Shown: one piece after another, positions 62,901 to 64,000 of the stretch | Numbering within the stretch: position 1 is the first letter of the stretch | Layout of the letters: every line of letters begins with the position of its first letter | Assembly: GCF_963675165.1 (NCBI RefSeq) | Contig: NC_087387.1 | Span: 3,932,990-3,996,989 of the forward strand | Direction: 5' to 3' | DNA length: 64,000 bases | Source of the DNA: Halichondria panicea | Lineage: Eukaryota > Porifera > Demospongiae > Suberitida > Halichondriidae | The notes under the pieces: generated by a model | What the model saw: the letters and a program-made list of their open reading frames with translations, nothing else | What the model was told of the DNA's origin: nothing | Database searches by the model: none | Translations under genes and position numbers: made by a program

Positions 62901-63473
62901 AGTATGGAATTCCTTCTACAGTAACAAACGAGTTTTTGGCTGACATAATTATTATGCCTCGAGGCGTAGCCGCAAGAGGGATACGGTAAAGCTGACTGCA
63001 GCGTGTGACAAATAGTTTGTACATAATTGTGTACATTAATTATAGGCACCGAAAAAATCATGTCTAGTAGGAAAAAAGGATAGCTATAATTATAAATGGT
63101 TTGTATACTTATTCAGCCCCAAAGCGATACCTTAACGATGTACACAAATACATTTAAGAGCTCTACATACATTGCACAAACCAATAATTGCTCACTTTAT
63201 TCTGGCTGTTGACTTGAGCCCTCACAGAAACCAGTAGTTCCACAACACTGAGATGGCCTTCTTGAGCAGCTACCATGAGAGGAGTGAAACCATCCTGTGA
63301 GACAAGAATATCACGGACAGTGTTTCACTATAATTATGGTACATGAATATTCAGTTAATAGGATATGAACCCACCGTCTTTGGTAGGTCAACAATGGCTC
63401 CAGCAGTGATCAAATGGTGAGCGATATCTTTGTGTCCAATGAAGCTGGCTGCCCAGAGAGCAGTCTCTCCGCC
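20861..63473 (-). CDS. Ankyrin-repeat gene (or tandem genes), one repeat per exon
   Basis: Twenty-four intact minus-strand exons are each exactly 99 bp and encode one full 33-residue ankyrin repeat, bounded by AG and GT in phase 0 on both sides. Class A (12 exons) reads like NGFTPLMAAAQEGHLSVVEL and ends QVNSQDN or QVNSQNK; class B (9) reads DGETALWAASFNGHKDVAHH and ends IVDLPNT; class C (3) reads EGATALYWASHKGHLKIVQQ and ends ADVNGQNQ-like. In transcript order the pattern is mostly B, A, with C sometimes following. Ankyrin repeats form protein-binding solenoids; no other domain, start codon or terminal exon was recognised, so partners and location are unknown. The last exon (20861-20957) has a 2-bp deletion, and four decayed A fragments lie among the intact ones. 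Whether this is one transcript or several duplicated genes cannot be decided from sequence. The array likely continues past the right edge. Confidence 0.75.
21112..21210 (-). CDS. Ankyrin exon, class A
   Basis: 99 bp, opens YGFTPLEIASQEGHLSVVEL and ends QVNCQDN before GTGAGT. It follows a TTTTCAG acceptor. It has a Cys in place of the usual Ser near the end. Confidence 0.85.
21304..21598. mobile_element. MITE with TAGGCC(T)TGCCAAA ends
   Basis: Left end TAGGCCTGTGCCAAATATTC, right end GAATATTAATTTTGGCAAGG followed by CCTAA. The interior has repeated CCTATTATTCA blocks in both halves. No coding. Confidence 0.55.
22215..22433. mobile_element. MITE, CCGTATAGCGGG family
   Basis: TA|CCGTATAGCGGGACATTTTCG at the left and CGAAAATTTCCTGCTGTACGG|TA at the right. 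Length 219 bp. Confidence 0.75.
22457..22889. mobile_element. pogo/Tigger-like element, CAGTGGAACCTCT type
   Basis: Left TA|CAGTGGAACCTCTATTAACG. The halves are inverted copies: GTAAAGCAACCTCTCTTGGG at the left against AGGTTGCTTTACATTGAAGT at the right. The right tip (GGTGTTCGCTAATGGCACTG) is diverged. Relatives at 25435-25922, 37953-38372 and 62251-62557. Confidence 0.6.
23397..23495 (-). CDS. Ankyrin exon, class B
   Basis: 99 bp, opens DGETALWTASFKGHKDVAHH and ends IVDLPNT. The donor GTGGGTT follows directly. It pairs with the class C exon 262 bp upstream in transcript order. Confidence 0.9.
23757..23855 (-). CDS. Ankyrin exon, class C
   Basis: 99 bp, opens EGATALYWASHKGHLKIVQQ and ends GADVHVQEQ before GTAAGT. 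Confidence 0.9.
23976..24074 (-). CDS. Ankyrin exon, class A
   Basis: 99 bp, opens NGTTPLMAAAQEGHLGVVLA and ends QVNSQDN. The motif VVLALVFEG is unusual compared with VVELLVSEG in other class A exons. Confidence 0.9.
24354..24722. other. Uncharacterised stretch ending in an A-rich run
   Basis: The plus strand is open for 114 codons to 24698 and is followed at 24702-24722 by an A-rich run (TCC, seven A, C, eleven A). The minus strand also has an open stretch from 24678. Neither translation resembles a family I know. A retrocopied fragment with a tail is possible; so is chance. Confidence 0.25.
25285..25383 (-). CDS. Ankyrin exon, class B
   Basis: 99 bp, opens DGETAFWAASFNGRTDVAYH and ends IVDLPNT before GTGGGTT. 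It has two substitutions unusual in class B (F for L, R for H). Confidence 0.9.
25435..25922. mobile_element. pogo/Tigger-like element, diverged
   Basis: Left GTGGAACCTCCATTATAACG, right GTGGTTTTATGGAGGTTCC. No coding was recognised inside. A nearby block (about 25665-25735) recurs at about 26195-26260 (GAAAGAGAGGGATA, GCTAGGTAAATGCAGTGTG), a local duplication. Confidence 0.45.
26899..27117 (+). repeat. Minisatellite, 72 bp x 3
   Basis: Units start at 26899, 26971 and 27043 with GGGTCAGGAGGTTGTCAATG and end ATTAGTGTGTGGA. Units 1 and 2 are identical as read; unit 3 carries an extra AATT (27078-27085 reads ATAATTAT). The identity implies very recent expansion or conversion. Confidence 0.9.
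27118..28970. other. Gene-free interval with a possible G-rich transposon
   Basis: No exon recognised. About 27290-27890 may be one element: GGCCTTCATACAG at the left and CTCTATGAAGCCCTGC at the right are roughly inverted, with G-runs near both ends (27313-27319 and about 27825-27843). The remainder shows no clear structure. Confidence 0.4.
29015..29113 (-). CDS. Ankyrin exon, class A
   Basis: 99 bp, opens NGFTPLMAASEKGHLSVVEL and ends QVNSQDN before GTGAGC. Confidence 0.9.
29285..29760. mobile_element. MITE, CCGTATAGCGGG family, long form
   Basis: TA|CCGTATAGCGGGTATAATTA at the left, TAATTATACCCGCTATACGG|TA at the right, 476 bp. Its ends match 43103-43372, but each end carries an extra AATT relative to that copy. 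Confidence 0.85.
30155..30347. mobile_element. MITE, CCGTATAGCGGG family, short form
   Basis: TA|CCGTATAGCGGGTAATTTTC at the left and GAAAATTACCCGCTATACGG|TA at the right, exact inverted ends. Almost the whole 193 bp is palindromic (ACGAAAATATT...AATATTTTG). Confidence 0.9.
30488..30586 (-). CDS. Ankyrin exon, class B
   Basis: 99 bp, opens DGLTALWIASFNGHKDVAHH and ends IIYLPDT. The segment ITAETIIYL differs from the usual ITAGAIVDL, so this exon may be drifting. Confidence 0.85.
30965..31063 (-). CDS. Ankyrin exon, class A (tandem copy 1)
   Basis: 99 bp, opens GGFTPLMAAAQEGHLSIVEL and ends QVNSQNK before GTAAGC. It is nearly identical to the exon at 32090-32188. Confidence 0.9.
31451..31837. 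mobile_element. pogo/Tigger-like MITE, CAGTAGAACCTCG family
   Basis: TA|CAGTAGAACCTCGCTAATCC at the left and GGATTAGCGAGGTTCTACTG|TA at the right, 387 bp. The inner GTGGCCATTGTCTTGAGCAG block is shared with 32583 and 45450. TA flanks and CAG ends fit the pogo/Tigger group. Confidence 0.8.
32090..32188 (-). CDS. Ankyrin exon, class A (tandem copy 2)
   Basis: 99 bp, opens DGFTPLMAAAQEGHLSIVEL and ends QVNSQNK. It adds a second A repeat in a row in transcript order (A-A without an intervening B), as expected if the duplication added one repeat to the protein. Confidence 0.9.
32583..32952. mobile_element. pogo/Tigger-like MITE, tandem copy
   Basis: Same ends as 31451-31837 and TA flanks. It is shorter because part of the centre (ATTAACGAAGACACTTTTG) is missing. 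Confidence 0.8.
32956..35317. other. Gene-free interval with interspersed repeats
   Basis: Contains a reverse fragment of the GCCTCGGTG repeat (to about 33215), two copies of the AGCACTAAAGTGCT-headed repeat (33634 and 34128) and a copy of the GCCCATCGGACGAAAGTCC repeat (34980-35215). The open frame at 34613-34804 (63 codons) matches no family I know. Confidence 0.5.
34980..35215 (+). repeat. Repeat with GGACGAAAGTCC hairpin, copy 1
   Basis: Shares ATGCAACC(T/C)CGCTGGTTAAA, CCATCGGACGAAAGTCCTAC and GAATTGAAGCATGAACACAT with 53325-53550 and 58340-58565. GGAC-GAAA-GTCC would fold as a stem capped by a GNRA-type tetraloop in RNA. The order and identity suggest a dispersed element; the class is unknown. 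Confidence 0.6.
35380..35478 (-). CDS. Ankyrin exon, class A
   Basis: 99 bp, opens NGTTPLMIAAQEDHLSVVEL and ends QVNNQSN before GTGAGT. Confidence 0.9.
35611..35709 (-). CDS. Ankyrin exon, class B
   Basis: 99 bp, opens NGPTALWTASFNGHKDVAHH and ends IVDLPDT before GTGGGTT. Confidence 0.9.
36162..36944 (-). pseudogene. Decayed DUF6589-like coding fragment
   Basis: Three minus-strand frames join to one protein-like stretch: PGGPRPKVDVFEVAKRIVDR and DSVYNYARVLCHNY (about 36944-36735), then VLEFTDAWSEGDGPRILRCW, WGCTVNTHGGLGRNLPCDLH and NEHVNRHFKEIIG (36777-36465), then FNKVTGIHPQST and NPLKALNRTNLEEWIKKNHN ending in a stop at 36162. The LEFTDA..EGDG.R.LRCWK and CDLH.EH.NR pattern resembles DUF6589 proteins, which are multicopy in many invertebrate genomes and may be transposon-associated. 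Two frame changes break it (about 36735-36770 and about 36465). No introns or start were identified. Family assignment is from memory of the pattern and is moderately sure. Confidence 0.6.
36964..37045 (-). pseudogene. Decayed class A ankyrin exon fragment
   Basis: Starts NGTNPLMIASQ, then an insertion in a T-run changes the frame (LSVVELL is readable in another frame), and the 3' end with the donor is missing. It is related to 40763, 45013, 52641 and 61289, which share the flank GAAAAAAGGACGTAAAAT. Confidence 0.75.
37953..38372. mobile_element. pogo/Tigger-like element, CAGTTGAACCTCATT type
   Basis: TA|CAGTTGAACCTCATTACCGA at the left; TTTTATGGAGGTTCCACTTT at the right. A second, less complete copy starts at 38677, and a third lies at 62251-62557. 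Confidence 0.6.
39500..39598 (-). CDS. Ankyrin exon, class A
   Basis: 99 bp, opens DGFTPLMAAAIEGHLSVVEL and ends VRAQVNSQNK before GTGAGC. Arg replaces the usual Gly in the loop (VRAQ for EGAQ), as in the exons at 50365 and 63196. Confidence 0.9.
39682..39780 (-). CDS. Ankyrin exon, class B
   Basis: 99 bp, opens DRETALWAASFNGHKDVAHH and ends IVDLPKT. The donor is GTGGTGGG; a second GTGGG three bases on would add one codon (a possible NAGNAG-like choice). Confidence 0.88.
40763..40861 (-). CDS. Ankyrin exon, class A
   Basis: 99 bp, opens NGTNPLMIASQKGHLSVVEL and ends QVNSQNN before GTGAGT. It is an intact relative of the decayed copies at 36964 and 52641. Confidence 0.9.
40915..41013 (-). 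CDS. Ankyrin exon, class B
   Basis: 99 bp, opens DGKTALWCSSFEGQKDIAHH and ends IVDLPNT before GTGGGTT. Confidence 0.9.
41128..41226 (-). CDS. Ankyrin exon, class C
   Basis: 99 bp, opens RGGTALLLASGKGHLKVVQQ and ends AGVNVQTQ before GTAGGC. B at 40915 follows directly, giving a compact C-B-A run in transcript order. Confidence 0.9.
41570..42545. repeat. Segmental duplicate of 59754-60650 (partly 44336-44800)
   Basis: Parallel over nearly 1 kb: CATCAAAAATATTTCCCACC, the AGCACTAAAGTTCT head at about 41798, and the CTCTCCTATAATAATATGG minisatellite. The 44336 copy stops before the minisatellite. Confidence 0.85.
42161..42540. repeat. Minisatellite, about 48-51 bp units, copy 1
   Basis: Repeated GGCACTAA(A/G)TCTCTCCTATAATAATATGG blocks separated by variable TAATG(A/C)TTGA(T/G)GG spacers. 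About six units. The block CCTATA...TATGG is partly palindromic. Confidence 0.8.
42654..42752 (-). CDS. Ankyrin exon, class A
   Basis: 99 bp, opens NGSTPLMVASQAGHLSVVEL and ends QVNNQDN before GTGAGT. It is the duplicate partner of 35380. Confidence 0.9.
42872..42970 (-). CDS. Ankyrin exon, class B
   Basis: 99 bp, opens NGRTALLIASFNGHKDVAHH and ends IVDLPDT before GTGGGTT. It is the duplicate partner of 35611. Confidence 0.9.
43103..43372. mobile_element. MITE, CCGTATAGCGGG family, with known empty site
   Basis: TCTAG-TA|CCGTATAGCGGGTATATTTC at the left and GAAATATACCCGCTATACGG|TA-GCTAATG at the right. The paralogous segment at 35840-35841 reads TCTAG-TA-GCTAATG, so the insertion duplicated exactly TA, as Tc1/mariner-type elements do. 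270 bp, no coding. Confidence 0.92.
45013..45111 (-). CDS. Ankyrin exon, class A
   Basis: 99 bp, opens NGFTPLMIASQEGHLSVVKL and ends QLNSQNK before GTGAGT. Confidence 0.9.
45450..45844. mobile_element. pogo/Tigger-like MITE, CAGTAGAACCTCG family, inverted copy
   Basis: TA|CAGTAGAACCTCGCTAATCC at the left and GGATTAGCGAGGTTCTACTG|TA at the right. The interior matches 31451-31837 on the opposite strand. Confidence 0.85.
46440..48507. other. Unassigned interval with an inverted pair at its edges
   Basis: ACTTAAACGAGCATGCTGAC at about 46673 and the complement of CATTTAAACGAGCATGTTGG at about 48440 face each other, followed inward by TATAAAAAG and GCCCAGGAC on both sides. This could be a 1.8-kb element or two opposed copies of one sequence. 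Open frames inside (for example 46892 onward, MAVKSLFSRSVLNLRRSLLG) have no recognised family and stop early. No gene is claimed. Confidence 0.35.
48508..48859. mobile_element. pogo/Tigger-like MITE, CAGTAGACTCTCG type
   Basis: TA|CAGTAGACTCTCGTTAATCC at the left and GGAATAGCGAGAGTCTACTG|TA at the right. It is related to the CAGTAGAACCTCG family but with a different interior. Confidence 0.75.
49117..49215 (-). CDS. Ankyrin exon, class C
   Basis: 99 bp, opens EGATALYWASYKGHTKIVQQ and ends ADVNGQNQ before GTAAGT. Confidence 0.9.
49495..49625. mobile_element. Small fold-back element
   Basis: TTATTGTCCACTACATT at the left pairs with AATGTAGTGGACAATAA at the right, continued inward by TTTATGGCA/TGCCATAAA and GTAAACC/GGTTTAC. 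A degraded relative lies at about 59350-59455. Confidence 0.7.
50365..50463 (-). CDS. Ankyrin exon, class A
   Basis: 99 bp, opens DGFTPLMVAAQKGHLSVVEL and ends VRAQVNSQNK before GTGAGC. Confidence 0.9.
50547..50645 (-). CDS. Ankyrin exon, class B
   Basis: 99 bp, opens DGETALWAASFNGHKDVAHH and ends IVDLPET. Same GTGGTGGG donor as 39682. Confidence 0.88.
51370..51799. mobile_element. MITE with CCCTCGCGAAAAT ends, containing another half-element
   Basis: Left TACCCTCGCGAAAATAAG, right GTATTTTCGCGAGGGTA-CGG|TA. A right end of the CCGTATAGCGGG family (TTTACCCGCTATACGG at 51533-51548) lies inside, so an older element was probably interrupted. The outer left tip is uncertain. Confidence 0.6.
51824..51861 (-). 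pseudogene. Class A ankyrin exon, 3' fragment
   Basis: Only VSVGAQVNSQNN and the donor GTAAGT remain; homology stops abruptly at about 51862 in CATGTGGGGATGAGC. The upstream part of the exon is lost. Confidence 0.7.
52339..52552. mobile_element. MITE with AGTTTAAACGTT...GCAGGGGGGG ends
   Basis: TTAGTTTAAACGTTGTTTTG then CAGGGGGGGG at the left; CCCCCCCCCTGCAAATAACG then TTTTAAACTAA at the right. The inner AGCAAAATTG/CAATTTTGCT pair continues the inverted repeat. Confidence 0.75.
52641..52721 (-). pseudogene. Class A ankyrin exon lacking its 3' end
   Basis: Reads NGTNPLMIASQKDHLSVVKL then VSKGLNLF; the sequence for GAQVNSQ and the donor is deleted. Flanks match 36964 and 40763. Confidence 0.75.
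53325..53550 (+). repeat. Repeat with GGACGAAAGTCC hairpin, copy 2
   Basis: Parallel with 58340-58565 and 34980-35215. It runs directly into the segment interrupted by the fold-back element 53562-54062. Confidence 0.65.
53562..54062. mobile_element. 501-bp fold-back element with 6-bp target duplication
   Basis: The arms are about 160 bp, begin TATGGCAAGCC and contain several AACGTACGTGTTT blocks; the right arm is the near-exact reverse complement. AGCACG flanks both sides (53556-53561 and 54063-54068). Related segments at 58560-58610 and 55885-55920 read through the site without the insert. No transposase is seen. Confidence 0.9.
54309..54480 (+). repeat. Minisatellite, 44 bp x about 4, with degenerate tail
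   Basis: Unit AGAGCAGTACATTATAGAGC plus AGC(A/C)TCAGCAGGGCAGTATATTAC. It continues irregularly to about 54650 with GAGCAGAGCAG runs. A single unit is present at 58826-58866. Confidence 0.85.
54650..56280. other. Gene-free interval of interspersed repeats
   Basis: The blocks GCATAACAATAGATGGCATA and GAAGCAAATGAAAAT are shared with 43740-43980 and 58880-58990. A block at 55850-56120 parallels 54060-54260 and 58575-58790. Parts of a CATCGCGAGAAT-ended element occur near 55573-55690. No exon recognised. Confidence 0.5.
56288..56974. mobile_element. hAT-like element with CAGGGGCGGATCCAGG ends
   Basis: Left CAGGGGCGGATCCAG, right CTGGATCCGCCACTG, with GATGT repeated on both sides (56283-56287 and 56975-56979). 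The ends look like those of hAT elements, although hAT normally makes 8-bp duplications. It contains the nested element 56425-56758. Confidence 0.65.
56425..56758. mobile_element. Nested MITE with AGCCCCGTTTACACGA ends
   Basis: AGCCCCGTTTACACGA at the left and TCGTGTAAACGGGGCT at the right, exact over 16 bp, with ATA on both outer sides. Inner AATCCGG(G/A)T blocks are repeated. It interrupts the hAT-like element, so it is younger. Confidence 0.8.
57571..58128. mobile_element. MULE-like element with 9-bp flanking repeats
   Basis: Ends TAGACTCGC...GCGAGTCTA extend inward through CCTTCCTTGGG, AAGGGACTGGTGGATTGCCT and complements. TGTCGAACG (57562-57570) and TGTCAAACG (58129-58137) flank it, eight of nine matching. 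A 9-bp duplication is typical of Mutator-like elements. No transposase. Confidence 0.8.
58340..58565 (+). repeat. Repeat with GGACGAAAGTCC hairpin, copy 3
   Basis: Nearly identical to 53325-53550. It is followed by CATTAGCCTACTGCATTAGC and the AATAATTATTGATTGAGGCA block, an uninterrupted relative of the fold-back insertion site. Confidence 0.65.
59754..60650. repeat. Segmental duplicate of 41570-42545
   Basis: Long parallel identity, including the repeat head at about 59978 and the minisatellite. At 60412-60419 it carries an extra six bases around ATAATTAT compared with 42230. Confidence 0.85.
60340..60860. repeat. Minisatellite, about 48-51 bp units, copy 2
   Basis: About nine GGCACTAAGTCTCTCCTATA units, three more than the paralogue at 42161-42540. 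The first units match one to one; the extra units follow 60650. Confidence 0.8.
60861..61288. other. Short unassigned stretch
   Basis: No repeat pairing or exon was recognised in this interval. Confidence 0.4.
61289..61313 (-). pseudogene. Tiny 5' remnant of a class A ankyrin exon
   Basis: About 25 bp remain (NGTNPL-like), and the acceptor AG has become AA. The GAAAAAAGGACGTAAAAT flank identifies it as a relative of 36964 and 52641. Confidence 0.6.
62251..62557. mobile_element. pogo/Tigger-like element, CAGCTGAACCTCCATT type
   Basis: TA|CAGCTGAACCTCCATTACCG at the left, TTTATGGAGGTTCCAC-TATA at the right. It is a shorter relative of 37953-38372. Confidence 0.6.
63196..63294 (-). CDS. Ankyrin exon, class A
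   Basis: 99 bp, opens DGFTPLMVAAQEGHLSVVEL and ends VRAQVNSQNK before GTGAGC. Confidence 0.9.
63375..63473 (-). CDS. Ankyrin exon, class B
   Basis: 99 bp, opens GGETALWAASFIGHKDIAHH and ends IVDLPKT before GTGGGTT. It is the first ankyrin exon in transcript order inside this window. Confidence 0.9.
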
Positions 63474-64000
63474 CTATTAATAATTATAGTACTAGTTAAT
63501 AATCACACATACCGTACATGTATGAGAGAGCGAATATTTCGAGGCGCTTAATTTCTGCTATGTTCGAGGGATAGCAATCCTCCACGAAAATTAGGTCCAC
63601 AAAATACTGACAGACGCGACATCTTTGCATGACCAAAATAGCGTGAATTTACGCTTTTGGAGACACTTTCACACAAAAACCCCGGAAAAAATCGTGCTAC
63701 GTATATATGCATGGTATAATTATCATCCACACAAAAGTAAGCAACACAGTCATATGCATAATTATGCAGCGTGTGACAATAGTTGTTTGCAGGTACTGCA
63801 GTGTTGTCTAATGGTGAACATAATTATGACACCTACTGAATTTGAACACAGGTATAGAGCGCTTGTTAAAGTGGACAAAGTCAAATTGTCAGATGCTCCA
63901 CTGACAATGAGTTTCTATCTTGAGAAGGCCTTTACACATGGAAGTATAATAATAGGGAGCAGTAATACAACCCCTGAATAGTGGGCGTGGGCTACGTGTG

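Larger units (their letters stand above)
62875..64000. repeat. Segmental duplicate, copy 3 of 3 (runs off the window)
   Basis: Parallel with 39181-40421 and 50045-51298. The preceding 600 bp (from about 62251) also match 38677-39180, so this copy is most closely related to copy 1. Confidence 0.9.

Overview
The window looks like nuclear DNA of an animal with short introns and many small DNA transposons. It contains an outer-arm axonemal dynein heavy chain remnant, a DUF4140/DUF4139 gene remnant, a DUF6589-type fragment and a long series of ankyrin exons. A sponge (demosponge) is my best guess, but this is inference from gene content and style, because nothing here is diagnostic of a phylum. 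No rRNA, tRNA or CRISPR array was recognised.

Layout. 1-2670: AT-rich and gene-poor, with MITEs and a hairpin. 2671-6099 (minus): six exons of a DUF4140/DUF4139 protein (F37C4.5-like) interrupted by stops and frameshifts. 6100-8510: a cluster of TA-flanked MITEs. 8511-18503 (plus): about 20 exons of the C-terminal third of an outer-arm beta-type dynein heavy chain (DNAH9/11/17 class). They start abruptly in the stalk, carry at least seven lesions in the upstream and middle exons, and are clean over the last kilobase. 18504-20860: no gene seen. 20861-63473 (minus): 24 intact exons of exactly 99 bp, each one complete 33-residue ankyrin repeat in phase 0-0, plus one 97-bp exon with a frameshift and four decayed exon fragments. 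The exons fall into three classes (A, B and C), usually read B then A, sometimes followed by C. They lie in segmentally duplicated, transposon-filled introns, and the gene (or genes) probably continues beyond the right edge. A decayed DUF6589-like coding fragment lies in this region at 36162-36944.

The rest is repeats. There are TA-flanked MITEs of several families with the same outer ends (TACCGTA...TACGGTA), pogo/Tigger-like elements (CAGTAGAACCTCG ends), a 501-bp fold-back element with a 6-bp target duplication and empty-site relatives, a hAT-like element with another element nested in it, a MULE-like element with 9-bp flanking repeats, three minisatellites, and segmental duplications copied two to five times.

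Most notable observations: (1) related copies repeatedly differ by exactly AATT inside AT|AT, giving ATAATTAT; (2) the one-exon-one-ankyrin-repeat array in which every junction has the same phase, so any exon can be gained, lost or skipped without breaking the frame; (3) paralogous empty sites that date transposon insertions; (4) a perfect 30-bp-stem hairpin in a dynein intron.
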